A stretch of 64,000 nt of DNA from Actinomadura craniellae (GTDB lineage: Bacteria; Actinomycetota; Actinomycetes; Streptosporangiales; Streptosporangiaceae): positions 124,001 to 188,000 of the forward strand of contig NZ_QLYX01000007.1 of NCBI RefSeq assembly GCF_003289645.1. The letters run 5' to 3'. Below the pieces are notes generated by a model. It worked only from the letters and a program-made list of their open reading frames with translations, searched no databases and was not told the DNA's origin. Shown piece by piece: positions 10,151-18,702 of the stretch (position 1 is its first letter; each line of letters starts with the position of its first letter). A program made the translations under genes and the position numbers.

Positions 10151-10855
10151 ATGAGTCGGTCTGTCCTAGTGACCGGGGGCAACCGGGGGATCGGCCTGGC
10201 CATCGCTCGGGAACTGGCCGCCGCGGGCGACGCGGTGGCCGTCACCTACCGCTCCGGCGAGCCCCCCGAGGGGCTGTTCGGCGTCAAGTGCGACGTGACG
10301 AGCTGGGAGGACGTCGACGCGGCGTTCGGCAAGATCGAGGCCGAGCAGGGGCCGGTCGAGGTCGTGGTCGCCAACGCCGGCGTCACCAAGGACACCCTCC
10401 TGGCCCTGATGAGCGAGGACTCCTTCAGCTCCGTCGTCGACACCAACCTGACCGGGGCCTTCCGGGTCTCCAAGCGCGCGGTCAAGGGCATGATGCGTAT
10501 GCGCAGGGGCCGCATCGTGCTCATCTCCTCGGTGGTCGGCCTGCTCGGCTCGGCCGGCCAGACGAACTACGCCGCGTCCAAGGCCGGCCTGGTGGGCCTC
10601 GCCCGCTCCATGGCCCGCGAGCTGGGCTCGCGCAACATCACCGCGAACGTCGTCGCGCCCGGCTTCGTCGAGACCGACATGACCGCCGTGCTGGACGAGC
10701 AACGGCAGGCCGCGATCACGAGCATGATCCCGCTGGGCCGGATGGCGGCCCCCGAGGAGATCGCCAAGGTCGTCCGGTTCCTGGCCGGCGACGACGCCGC
10801 GTACATCACCGGCGCGGTCATCCCGGTCGACGGTGGCCTGGGCATGGGCCACTGA
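10151..10855 (+). CDS. fabG: 3-oxoacyl-[acyl-carrier-protein] reductase FabG
   Basis: FabG is the NADPH-dependent short-chain reductase of type II fatty acid synthesis. The 234-residue protein has the nucleotide motif TGGNRGIG near the N-terminus, NAG in VVVANAGV, the catalytic Ser in ISSVVG and the YxxxK pair in NYAASKAG. ATG 10151 has GGAGGTG 6 bases upstream, so the longer open frame before it is not used. The next gene is an InhA-type FabI, the same order as mabA-inhA of mycobacteria, so the two reductive steps of elongation are co-expressed. Confidence 0.95.
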   Translation: MSRSVLVTGGNRGIGLAIARELAAAGDAVAVTYRSGEPPEGLFGVKCDVTSWEDVDAAFGKIEAEQGPVEVVVANAGVTKDTLLALMSEDSFSSVVDTNLTGAFRVSKRAVKGMMRMRRGRIVLISSVVGLLGSAGQTNYAASKAGLVGLARSMARELGSRNITANVVAPGFVETDMTAVLDEQRQAAITSMIPLGRMAAPEEIAKVVRFLAGDDAAYITGAVIPVDGGLGMGH

Positions 10856-10900
10856 GCGACCCCGACCGACCGAACACACCGACGTGAGGTACTGAGGAAC

Positions 10901-11677
10901 ATGGGACTTCTCGAGGGCAAGCGGATCCTCGTCACCGGCGTGCTCACCGACGCCTCGATCGGGTTCCACGTGGCCCGCATCGCCCAGGAGCAAGGCGCGC
11001 AGGTCGTCCTGACCGCCTACCCCCGGCCGACGCTGACCGCGCGGTACGCCAAGCGCCTGCCGTCCGGGCCGGACGACCCGCCGCCGGTCCTCGAACTCGA
11101 CGTGACGAACACCGAGCACCTCGACGGCCTGGCCGACCTGCTTCGCGAGCACGTCGACGGCCTCGACGGCGTGGTGCACGCGATCGGCTTCGCCCCGCAG
11201 ACCGCGCTGGGCGGCAACTTCCTCAACACCTCGTGGGAGGACGTCTCCACGGCGGTGCACGTGTCGGCGTACTCGCTGAAGTCGCTCACCATGGCCTGCC
11301 TGCCGCTGATGAAGGGCGGCGGCTCGGTCGTCGGCCTGGACTTCGACGCGACCAAGGCGTGGCCGGTCTACGACTGGATGGGCGTGGCCAAGGCCGGGCT
11401 GGAGTCGTGCGCCCGCTACCTGGCCCGCTACCTCGGCCCGCAGGGCGTCCGGGTGAACCTGGTCGCCGCCGGGCCGCTGGCCACGATGGCGGCCAAGAGC
11501 ATCCCGGGCTTCGAGGAGTTCACCGACATGTGGCCCGGGACCGCCCCGCTGGGCTGGGACATCAAGGACGCCGAGCCGACCGCCAAGGCCTGCGCGATGC
11601 TCCTGTCGGACTGGTTCCCCGCCACCACGGGCGAGATCGTCCATGTGGACGGCGGGGTGCACGCCATGGGCGCCTGA
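10901..11677 (+). CDS. fabI: Enoyl-[acyl-carrier-protein] reductase, InhA/FabI type
   Basis: This NADH-dependent enzyme performs the last step of each fatty-acid elongation cycle. The catalytic pattern is YDWMGVAK (Tyr, Met and Lys of the FabI/InhA class), the glycine-rich start is GKRILVTGVLTDASIG, and the protein has 258 residues. At the place of InhA Ser94 (HSIGF) it reads HAIGF, i.e. alanine. It follows fabG by 45 bases with a GAGG-type ribosome site and is convergent with the RecD2-like gene. Confidence 0.95.
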   Translation: MGLLEGKRILVTGVLTDASIGFHVARIAQEQGAQVVLTAYPRPTLTARYAKRLPSGPDDPPPVLELDVTNTEHLDGLADLLREHVDGLDGVVHAIGFAPQTALGGNFLNTSWEDVSTAVHVSAYSLKSLTMACLPLMKGGGSVVGLDFDATKAWPVYDWMGVAKAGLESCARYLARYLGPQGVRVNLVAAGPLATMAAKSIPGFEEFTDMWPGTAPLGWDIKDAEPTAKACAMLLSDWFPATTGEIVHVDGGVHAMGA

Positions 11678-11704
11678 GGCGCCCCTGAACCGGCCCTGAC
11701 CGGC

Positions 11705-13393
11705 TCAGCCGCGCAGCAACCCCACCAGCCGGGTCCGGCGGGCCGGAACGGCGCTCTCCCGGACCGCCCGGGCCAGCGCGGGGCCGGCGGCGTGCACGAT
11801 CGACAGGTGCCGCCGGCCCCGGGTGAACGCGGTGACCGCCAGCGGCCCGGACAGCCGGCCGGCGGCCTCACCCGACACCACCGCCACGACCGCCGGCCAC
11901 CGGGTGCCGTGCGCCTGCCCGACCGTCATGGCCCGGCCGTGCCGCAGCCGGCCCAGCAGTGCGGTGGGTACCCGCACGGGTCCGCCGGGGAATTCGATCG
12001 TCAGCCCGTCCTCGTCCGCACCGGTGACCGGGCCCGTCTCTCCCGTGGGGACCTCGGGCAGCGCCACGGCCACCAGCACCCGGTCACCGACGTCGAAGCC
12101 GCCGTGCGCGCCCGGCCCCGGGTTCAGCCGTTCCTTCAGCGCCGCGTTCAGGGCGACGGTCCCCGCCGGGCCGGCCGTTCCGGTGCCGAGGACCTGCACC
12201 TCATCGGCCGGGACGCCCAGCGCCCGCGGGATCGAGTCGGCGACGAGCTGCACGGCCCGGTGCGCGGCCTCCGCGTCGTCGGCGGCGGGCACGACCACCA
12301 CCTCCCGGTCGGGGGCCTCCACCCGGGGCAGGTCGCCGCGCCGCACCCCGGCGACGAGCGCGTCCAGCGGGGACCGGCCGGGGCCGTCGCCGAGGTCGGT
12401 GACCGGTACCGTGCCCGACTCGGCCAGGTCGGCGAGCACCCGCCCGGGGCCGGCCGGGGGCAGCCCCGCCGGGTCGCCGCACAGCATCAGGCGCGTTCCG
12501 TCGGCACACGCCTCGACCAGGGCGGCCGCCGTTTCGACGTCGAGCCAGCCGGCGTCCAGGGCGACCACCACGTCCGCCTCCACCGGCCGCTGCTCGTCCC
12601 GCGCGCAGACGAGGCCGTCACCCGTCCCCGTCGCCTCCAGCAGCCGGTGCAGCGCGACCGCGGCCGGACCCGCCCCGGCCGCGGCCCGGCCGGTGGCCGT
12701 GGCGACGGCCACCCGCGCCCCGGCGGCCCGTGCCGCCTCGACCAGCTCCGGCAGGGCGGCCTCGACCGCGCCGGGGGAGCCGTGCAGCACGCTCACGCCG
12801 TGCGCCAGCGCCTCCGCGAGCCGTCCGGTGGGACCGTCGGGCAGCGGTTCGGCGGTCATCGACAGCCGCATCACCCCCTCGGCCACCGCCTCCTCGGCCA
12901 GCGCGTACCGGGCCAGGCCGACCAGCTCCACCGGGTCCGGGGCCTCGTCGATGTCGTCGGGCAGCGCGTCGAAGTCCACCTCCTCCAGGAAGTGCATCGC
13001 CTCCCCCTCGTCCAGCGCGGCCCGGATCGCGGCGAGCGGCTCGGTAACCTTCAGCGGTGCCAGTGCCGCCGCCAGTTCCGGCACGGGCAGCGCGGTGTGC
13101 CCGTGCCGGGCCGCCCGGACGAGCAGGTGCACGGCCAGGGCCCGGCCGCGCCGCGGATCGGCGGGTTCGGCGGCCGGGCCGAGCAGCCCGCGAGCGAAGT
13201 GATCGGCTTGCTCCGGGCCGACGCCGGGCACGAGCAGCAGCCGCCACGGGTCGGCGCGCAGCAGCCGGGCCGCGTCGGGGCCGAGCCGGGCGGCGGCCGG
13301 GGCCAGGTAGGGCTCGGGCACCCCGGCGCCGGCGAACAGCTCGGCGAGGTCGGGGGTGGGGTCAGATGTCGGAAACGTCATCGAGCGCGTCAC
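11705..13393 (-). CDS. RecD2-like helix-hairpin-helix protein with degenerate helicase motifs
   Basis: The order matches RecD2: an N-terminal helix-hairpin-helix region (about residues 30-160), a RecA-like core, an OB/SH3-like piece and a UvrD-C-like end. The ATPase motifs have decayed: Walker A reads GSPGAVEA (about 205-212) without the GKT, and Walker B reads VVVALDAG instead of a DE box. The family block LCGDPAGLPPAGPGRVL (about 304-320) is kept. It probably binds DNA or a partner but does not hydrolyse ATP (inference). GTG 13393 overlaps the end of the reductase gene; ATG 13381 is an alternative start. Confidence 0.75.
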   Translation of the reverse strand: MTRSMTFPTSDPTPDLAELFAGAGVPEPYLAPAAARLGPDAARLLRADPWRLLLVPGVGPEQADHFARGLLGPAAEPADPRRGRALAVHLLVRAARHGHTALPVPELAAALAPLKVTEPLAAIRAALDEGEAMHFLEEVDFDALPDDIDEAPDPVELVGLARYALAEEAVAEGVMRLSMTAEPLPDGPTGRLAEALAHGVSVLHGSPGAVEAALPELVEAARAAGARVAVATATGRAAAGAGPAAVALHRLLEATGTGDGLVCARDEQRPVEADVVVALDAGWLDVETAAALVEACADGTRLMLCGDPAGLPPAGPGRVLADLAESGTVPVTDLGDGPGRSPLDALVAGVRRGDLPRVEAPDREVVVVPAADDAEAAHRAVQLVADSIPRALGVPADEVQVLGTGTAGPAGTVALNAALKERLNPGPGAHGGFDVGDRVLVAVALPEVPTGETGPVTGADEDGLTIEFPGGPVRVPTALLGRLRHGRAMTVGQAHGTRWPAVVAVVSGEAAGRLSGPLAVTAFTRGRRHLSIVHAAGPALARAVRESAVPARRTRLVGLLRG

Positions 13394-14300
13394 GGATCTC
13401 TTCGGGAAGGACGACCTTCTCGGCCTCGAGCGCGCCGAGAAGCTGGGCGGAGGTGCGGGCGCCGACGATCGGGGCGGCGACCCCGGGCCGGTCGCGCACC
13501 CAGGACAGGGCCACCGCCAGCGGCGAGACGCCCAGCCCCTCGGCGGCGGTGGCCACCGATTCGACGATGCGCCGGCTCTCCTCGCCGAGGTAGGGCCGGA
13601 CGAAGTCGGCCAGATGCGGTGTGGCGGCCCGCGAGTCGGCGGGGATGCCGGTGCGGTACTTACCGGTCAGCACCCCGCGGCCGAGCGGCGAGTACGGCAG
13701 GATGCCGGCCCCCGCGTCCAGCGCGGCCGGGCCGATCTCCCGTTCCAGGTCGCGGTGGAGCAGGGAGTACTCGGTCTGCACCGACACGATCGGTGTCCGG
13801 CCCGGCCACGACCGCTGCCAGGCCGCGGCCTTGGCGAGCTGCCAGCCGGCGTAGTTGGAGACCCCCGCGTACCGGACCCGGCCGGAGGCGACGGCCTCGT
13901 CGACGGCCGACAGCGTTTCCTCCAGCGGCGTCGCCGAGTCGTAGGCGTGCACCTGCCACAGGTCGACGTGGTCGATGCCCAGCCGGTCGAGTGAGGCGTC
14001 CAGCGTGTGCAGCAGGTGCCGCCGGGAGGCGTCGTAGCGGCCGTCCGGGCGGATCGCGGCCTTGGTGGCGATGACGAGCTCGTCGCGGGGGACGATCTCC
14101 CGCAGCAGCGCTCCGAGCAGTTCCTCGCTGGCCCCGTCGCTGTAGACGTCGGCGGTGTCGACCAGGGTGCCGCCCGCCGCCACGAATCCGGTGAGCTGCG
14201 CGGCGGCCTCCTCGGCGCCGGTGTCCCGGCCCCATGTCATGGTGCCGAGGCCGAGCCGTGACACCAGCAGCCCGCTCTGCCCGAGGTGGCGCTGTCTCAT
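13362..14300 (-). CDS. Aldo/keto reductase
   Basis: This 312-residue NADPH-dependent oxidoreductase has the complete catalytic set: Asp and Tyr in DTADVYS, Lys in ATKAAI and His in WQVHAYD. The first residues MRQRHLGQSGLLVSRLGLG are typical of the YghZ-like branch. The substrate is unknown. ATG 14300 is chosen because a TAATCT box lies exactly 7 bases upstream. Its 3' end overlaps the RecD2-like gene, so the two share a transcript. Confidence 0.92.
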   Translation of the reverse strand: MRQRHLGQSGLLVSRLGLGTMTWGRDTGAEEAAAQLTGFVAAGGTLVDTADVYSDGASEELLGALLREIVPRDELVIATKAAIRPDGRYDASRRHLLHTLDASLDRLGIDHVDLWQVHAYDSATPLEETLSAVDEAVASGRVRYAGVSNYAGWQLAKAAAWQRSWPGRTPIVSVQTEYSLLHRDLEREIGPAALDAGAGILPYSPLGRGVLTGKYRTGIPADSRAATPHLADFVRPYLGEESRRIVESVATAAEGLGVSPLAVALSWVRDRPGVAAPIVGARTSAQLLGALEAEKVVLPEEIRDALDDVSDI

Positions 14301-14307
14301 GTCGCGG

Positions 14308-14313
14308 AGATTA
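14308..14313 (-). promoter_or_regulatory. -10 box TAATCT, leaderless aldo/keto reductase gene
   Basis: TAATCT on the minus strand is followed by 7 bases and ATG 14300. Confidence 0.5.
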
Positions 14314-14447
14314 TCGGTGTGGCCGGACTTCGGCACGGTCAGGCCGTCCGGCGGGTTCCGGCCACCGGCCTCCGGCCACGCTTCGCACGGGGGTCGTCAC
14401 GCTTTTCGAGGGGGGTCCGCGCAGGTGGACGTCGTGGCAGCGATCGT

Positions 14448-14486
14448 GATCTCGGCGATGTGAAGGTCCGGGTGATCGCCGAAATC
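14448..14486. repeat. Inverted repeat upstream of the phosphatase operon
   Basis: GATCTCGGCGAT (14448-14459) and ATCGCCGAAATC (14475-14486) are complementary with one mismatch and separated by 15 bases. The right arm ends 3 bases before the -10 box, so it could be an operator. Confidence 0.45.
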
Positions 14487-14489
14487 TCG

Positions 14490-14495
14490 TAGAGT
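14490..14495 (+). promoter_or_regulatory. -10 box TAGAGT, leaderless phosphatase gene
   Basis: TAGAGT is followed by 7 bases and GTG 14503. Confidence 0.5.
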
Positions 14496-14502
14496 GCGAG
14501 CC

Positions 14503-15171
14503 GTGACGACGCTTCTGCTGGTGCGGCACGGCCTCACCCCCCTGACCGGGCCGGTGCTCGCGGGCTGGACCCCCGACGTTCACCTCGACGAGCGAGGCCG
14601 GGCACAGGCCGCCGCGCTGGCCGAGCGGATCGCCGGGGTGCCGTTGCGCGCGATCGTGTCCAGCCCGCTGGAACGCTGCACCGAGACGGCGGGCGCCGTC
14701 GCGGCGGCGCGCACGTCGGGGCCGGAACCGCTGACCGACGAGCGGTTCGGCGAGGTGCGGTACGGCGAGTGGACCGGCCGCCGGCTCGACGAACTGGTCA
14801 AGGAGCCGCTGTGGAAGGTGGTGCAGGCGCATCCGAGCGCCGCGACGTTCCCCGGCGGCGAGTCCCTGGCCGAGGCCCAGCACCGGGCGCTGGCGGCGGT
14901 CCGCGAGTGGAACGCCCGGATCGGCCCGGACGCCGCCTACCTGGTGTGCAGTCACGGCGACATCATCAAGGCGATCGTCGCCGACGCGCTCGGGCTGCAC
15001 CTGGACCAGTTCCAGCGCATCACCGTGGGCCCGGCGTCGCTGACCGTCATCAGCTACACCGAACTGCGCCCGTTCCTGCTCCGACTCAACGACGCCGGCG
15101 GCGACGTGACCGACCTGGTGGCGCCGCCCGCCGGGGACGACGGTGACGCGCCGGTCGGCGGCGGCGCGTAA
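14503..15171 (+). CDS. Histidine phosphatase family protein (MSMEG_4193-type)
   Basis: The protein belongs to the phosphoglycerate-mutase-like phosphatases. The phospho-accepting histidine is in LLLVRHGLT, and the second catalytic His is in VCSHGD. It has 222 residues from GTG 14503; another GTG at 14494 is in frame but overlaps the -10 box. It is the first of a conserved actinobacterial trio (phosphatase, DUF3090, SCO1664-like) that lies just before mshC, as in mycobacteria. The substrate is unknown. Confidence 0.88.
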   Translation: MTTLLLVRHGLTPLTGPVLAGWTPDVHLDERGRAQAAALAERIAGVPLRAIVSSPLERCTETAGAVAAARTSGPEPLTDERFGEVRYGEWTGRRLDELVKEPLWKVVQAHPSAATFPGGESLAEAQHRALAAVREWNARIGPDAAYLVCSHGDIIKAIVADALGLHLDQFQRITVGPASLTVISYTELRPFLLRLNDAGGDVTDLVAPPAGDDGDAPVGGGA

Positions 15172-15174
15172 GGT
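15169..15174 (+). promoter_or_regulatory. -10 box TAAGGT overlapping the upstream stop codon
   Basis: The TAA stop of the phosphatase gene (15169-15171) is also the first half of TAAGGT, which lies 6 bases before the ATG of the DUF3090 gene. Confidence 0.45.
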
Positions 15175-15180
15175 CGTCGT

Positions 15181-15702
15181 ATGCCGGTCATCTCCTACGA
15201 CATGCCAGACCGGTTCGTCGCCGGTACGGTCGGCCGGCCGGGCGAGCGTTCCTTCTACCTGCAGGCCCGCTCCGGGCCCCGGCTCACCAGCGTGGCCCTG
15301 GAGAAGTTCCAGGTCACGTTGCTGGCCGAGCGGCTTGAGGAACTGCTGGACGAGGTGTTGCGCCGGGGCGCCGGGCCGGTGCCCGAGACGGCGCCCGCCG
15401 ACCTCCGCGACGACGAACCGCTCGACCAGCCGGTCGAGGAGGAGTTCCGGGTGGGCGCGATGGCGCTGGCCTGGAGTCCCTCCGACGAACGGGTCGTCAT
15501 CGAGGCCCGCGAGGACGAGGCCGCCGAGGACGACCCGGCGGCGGCGGTGCTGCGGGTCAGCCTCTCGGCGGGCCGGGCCCGGGCCTTCGCCGAGCGCGCC
15601 CTGAAGGTCGTTGCGGCGGGGCGCCCGCCCTGCCCGCTGTGCGGCCGGCCCCTCGACGCCGCCGGCCACGTGTGCCCACGCCAGAACGGTCACCTGGGCT
15701 GA
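15181..15702 (+). CDS. DUF3090 family protein
   Basis: This 173-residue protein ends in a zinc-ribbon-like motif with Cys pairs in CPLCGRPL and GHVCPRQNG, the mark of the DUF3090 family. The N-terminus MPVISYDMPDRFVAGTVG is also typical. No biochemical role is known. It is linked in many actinobacteria to the phosphatase before it and the kinase-fold protein after it. An internal -10 box suggests it can also be transcribed alone. Confidence 0.88.
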   Translation: MPVISYDMPDRFVAGTVGRPGERSFYLQARSGPRLTSVALEKFQVTLLAERLEELLDEVLRRGAGPVPETAPADLRDDEPLDQPVEEEFRVGAMALAWSPSDERVVIEAREDEAAEDDPAAAVLRVSLSAGRARAFAERALKVVAAGRPPCPLCGRPLDAAGHVCPRQNGHLG

Positions 15703-15758
15703 GCCTGATCAGGAGGTCGGATGCCATCGCGCTCCCCGGAACCCGGGAGGATCACAGC

Positions 15759-16526
15759 ATGACCCAGTCCTTCCGGGACCAGGCTTCCACGGGCCCGGGC
15801 TCCGTCGATCCCGCCGACACCGAGACCGCCGAGCGGCTGCTGTCGCGGGGCACCCTCACCGTGGAGGGGCGGCTCGTCCAGGCCTCCAATGCCACGCTCT
15901 ACTGCTCGGTCGAGGGGGAGGGGCTGCGGGCGGCGTGCGTCTACAAGCCGGTCGCGGGGGAGCGTCCGCTGTGGGACTTCCCCGACGGCACGCTGGCCGA
16001 GCGCGAGGTCGCCGCGTACGAGGTCTCCCGGGCGATGGGCTGGAGCATCGTGCCGCCCACGGTGCACCGCGACGGCCCGTACGGCCCCGGGATGGTCCAG
16101 CTGTGGGTGGAGACCGATGCCGAGACCGACCTGGTGGCGCTGTCACGCTCGGAGGACCCGAGGATCCGGCGGATGGCGGTGTTCGACGCCGTCATCAACA
16201 ACGCCGACCGTAAGATCGGCCACCTGCTGCCGCCGGGGGACGGCCATGTCTACGGCTGCGACCACGGCGTGTGCTTCTCGGTCGACTACAAGCTGCGTAC
16301 CGTGCTGTGGCAGTGGCGGGGCCAGACGCTGACCGACGAGGCGATCACTGCGTTGCGCGCGGTCGAGGCCGGGCTGGCGGGCGGCCTGCTGGCCGACCGG
16401 CTGGCCGAGCTGCTCACCCTGGCCGAGGTCGACGCCACCCGGCGCCGGGTCGAGCTCATGCTCAAGCACCGGGTGCATCCTTATCCGCCGGAGGACTGGC
16501 CGGCCATCCCCTGGCCGCCGCTCTGA
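15759..16526 (+). CDS. SCO1664 family protein (PI3/4-kinase-like fold)
   Basis: This 255-residue protein shows the sparse motifs of the bacterial PI3/4-kinase-like group: the Lys of VYKPVAG for nucleotide binding, then VINNADRKIGHLL as catalytic loop and CDHGVCFSVD as metal-binding loop. Whether it phosphorylates a protein or a small molecule is unknown. ATG 15759 has GGGAGG 8 bases upstream. Together with the phosphatase it could form a phosphorylation/dephosphorylation pair (inference from gene order). Confidence 0.85.
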   Translation: MTQSFRDQASTGPGSVDPADTETAERLLSRGTLTVEGRLVQASNATLYCSVEGEGLRAACVYKPVAGERPLWDFPDGTLAEREVAAYEVSRAMGWSIVPPTVHRDGPYGPGMVQLWVETDAETDLVALSRSEDPRIRRMAVFDAVINNADRKIGHLLPPGDGHVYGCDHGVCFSVDYKLRTVLWQWRGQTLTDEAITALRAVEAGLAGGLLADRLAELLTLAEVDATRRRVELMLKHRVHPYPPEDWPAIPWPPL

Positions 16527-16575
16527 GCCGAACCCCGGCCGAAGACGCTGCTGTCCGAAATGCTCCAATGGGGCG

Positions 16576-17358
16576 ATGTGCACGGCAGTGGTCAGCGTTG
16601 ACCATGATTCCCCCGTTCCGCTGTTGCTGGTCGGTGTACGCGACGAGTTCATGGACCGCGCGTGGCTGCCGCCGGACCGGCACTGGCCGGACCGCCCCGA
16701 CTTGATCGGCGGCCGTGACCTGCTGGCCGGCGGTACCTGGCTCGCCGTCGATCCGGCCGCGCCGCGCGCCGCCTGCGTGCTGAACGGCCAGGGCCCCCTG
16801 GCCCCCGAGCAGGGCCGGCTCTCGCGGGGCGAACTGCCCCTGCTGGCGGCGTCCGGAGGCGACCCCGCCGCCCTCGAACTCGACCGGTTCGACCCGTTCC
16901 ACCTGATCCGCACCGAGCCCGGCGGGGCACTGCTGTGGACCTGGGACGGGCACCGGCTCGGCGAGCGCCCCCTCGGCCCCGGGCTGCACCTGGTGGTCAA
17001 CAGCGGCCTGGAGGGTGCGGAGGGCGCGCTTTCCGGCGGGCCCGGGGAGACGGCGGTGGCGCAGATGTCGGCCCGCATCGCCCACTTCCGGCCCCGCCTG
17101 TCCGCCGCGGCCCGCCCGGAGCCGGTCGCCGGCGGAGGGGCCACGGCCGCGGCCTGGGGAGCGTGGCTGCCGCTGATCGACGGCGACGGGGTGCCGGCGG
17201 AGGATCCCCGGGCGATGGTGCTCCGCCGCGAGTTCCCCGGCGGGCGGTTGTGGGGGACCGGTTCGGTGAGCCTGGTCGCCCTCTCAGGCGGGGGCGCGCG
17301 GTACGACTTCACCGCGACCCCGGGCGACCCCACCGGGTGGCGCACCGTGCTCGGCTAG
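16576..17358 (+). CDS. NRDE family protein (Ntn-hydrolase-like)
   Basis: The protein begins MCTAVV, which puts Cys at residue 2 as the potential N-terminal nucleophile of the NRDE (TANGO2-like) family. It has 260 residues. The family is of uncertain function; eukaryotic TANGO2 has been linked to heme and lipid handling. The GGGGCG before ATG is only a weak ribosome site. It stands between the SCO1664-like gene and mshC on the same strand. Confidence 0.82.
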   Translation: MCTAVVSVDHDSPVPLLLVGVRDEFMDRAWLPPDRHWPDRPDLIGGRDLLAGGTWLAVDPAAPRAACVLNGQGPLAPEQGRLSRGELPLLAASGGDPAALELDRFDPFHLIRTEPGGALLWTWDGHRLGERPLGPGLHLVVNSGLEGAEGALSGGPGETAVAQMSARIAHFRPRLSAAARPEPVAGGGATAAAWGAWLPLIDGDGVPAEDPRAMVLRREFPGGRLWGTGSVSLVALSGGGARYDFTATPGDPTGWRTVLG

Positions 17359-17429
17359 CCGCACCGAGGTGCCAAACAAGAAGGGCAAAACGGGCGAACT
17401 CCCCCGTCGGTGGGGCGGAAGCCCACAGA

Positions 17430-17435
17430 TAAGCT
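17430..17435 (+). promoter_or_regulatory. -10 box TAAGCT, leaderless mshC
   Basis: TAAGCT is followed by 6 bases and the ATG of mshC. Confidence 0.5.
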
Positions 17436-17441
17436 CAGAGC

Positions 17442-18674
17442 ATGCGATCGTGGCCCGCACCCGAGGTACCCCGCCCCTTCGGCACGGTTCTTCCCCCCTC
17501 CCCGCTCCCTCCGCTGCACCTGTACGACACCGGCACCCGTGCGGTGCGGCGCACCGACCCGGGCCCCACGGCACGGATGTACGTCTGCGGCATCACCCCC
17601 TACGACGCCACCCACCTGGGCCACGCGGCCACTTACCTCGCGTTCGACCTGGTGAACCGCTACTGGCGGGCCGCCGGCCACGAGGTGCACTACGTGCAGA
17701 ACGTGACCGACGTGGACGACCCCCTGCTGGAACGTGCCGACCAGACCGGCGAGGACTGGCGGGCGCTGGCCGACCGCGAGATCGCGCTGTTCCGCGAGGA
17801 CATGTCCGAACTGCGGGTCCTGCCGCCCGGCGAGTACGTCGGGGTGGTCGAGGCGCTGCCCATGGTCGTCGAGCTGATCGAGCAGCTGCGTTCCCGCGGA
17901 GCCGCCTACGACGTCGAGGGCGACGTCTACTTCCCGATCAGCTCCGACCCCGACTTCGGCCAGGTCAGCGGGCTCGGCAACGCCGAGATGCTGGAACTGT
18001 TCGCCGAGCGGGGCGGCGACCCCGGCCGGCGCGGCAAGAAAGATCCCCTGGACGCCCTGCTCTGGCGGGCCCAGCGGCCCGGGGAGCCCGGCTGGGACGC
18101 GCCGTTCGGCCGCGGCCGGCCGGGCTGGCACGTCGAGTGCGCCGCGATCTCCCTGCGCCATCTGGGGATGGGCTTCGACGTCGAGGGCGGCGGCTCGGAC
18201 CTGGCCTTCCCGCACCATGAGATGAGCGCCTCGCACGCCCAGGTCGCCACCGGAGAGCGCCCGCACGCCCACGCCTACGTCCACGCGGGCATGGTCGCTC
18301 TGGACGGCGAGAAGATGTCGAAGTCCCGGGGGAACCTGGTCTTCGTCTCCCGGCTGCGCCGGGAGGGCGCCGACCCGATGGCGATCCGCCTCGCCCTGCT
18401 CGCCCACCACTACCGGTCCGACTGGGAGTGGGAGCCGGCGGAACTGGATCGGGCGGCCGCCCGGCTGCACCGCTGGCGGGCCGCCGTCGCCCGGCCCGCC
18501 GGGCCGCCTGCCGGCCCGATCGCCGACGAGGTCGTCCGCCACCTGGCCCAGGATCTCGACGCCCCGGCGGCACTGGCCGCCGTCGACCGCTGGGCGGCGG
18601 AGCCGGGGTCCGACCCCGCCGCGCCGGACGGCGTGCGGGCTCTGGTGGACGCCCTGCTCGGCGTGGGCCTCTGA
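17442..18674 (+). CDS. mshC: Cysteine:glucosaminylinositol ligase MshC (mycothiol biosynthesis)
   Basis: MshC adds cysteine to GlcN-inositol using ATP, the penultimate step of mycothiol, the main thiol of actinobacteria. It is a cysteinyl-tRNA-synthetase paralogue: the HIGH-type motif is [13 protein letters not shown] is intact in EKMSKSRGN, and zinc ligands are Cys in [10 protein letters not shown], Cys in [10 protein letters not shown] and His in FPHHE. At 410 residues it is shorter than CysS and lacks the anticodon-binding end. The leaderless ATG is supported by the TAAGCT box. Confidence 0.96.
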   Translation: MRSWPAPEVPRPFGTVLPPSPLPPLHLYDTGTRAVRRTDPGPTARMYVCGITPYDATHLGHAATYLAFDLVNRYWRAAGHEVHYVQNVTDVDDPLLERADQTGEDWRALADREIALFREDMSELRVLPPGEYVGVVEALPMVVELIEQLRSRGAAYDVEGDVYFPISSDPDFGQVSGLGNAEMLELFAERGGDPGRRGKKDPLDALLWRAQRPGEPGWDAPFGRGRPGWHVECAAISLRHLGMGFDVEGGGSDLAFPHHEMSASHAQVATGERPHAHAYVHAGMVALDGEKMSKSRGNLVFVSRLRREGADPMAIRLALLAHHYRSDWEWEPAELDRAAARLHRWRAAVARPAGPPAGPIADEVVRHLAQDLDAPAALAAVDRWAAEPGSDPAAPDGVRALVDALLGVGL

Positions 18675-18702
18675 GCCCCGAGGACGGTCGCCGGGCGGCC
18701 GG

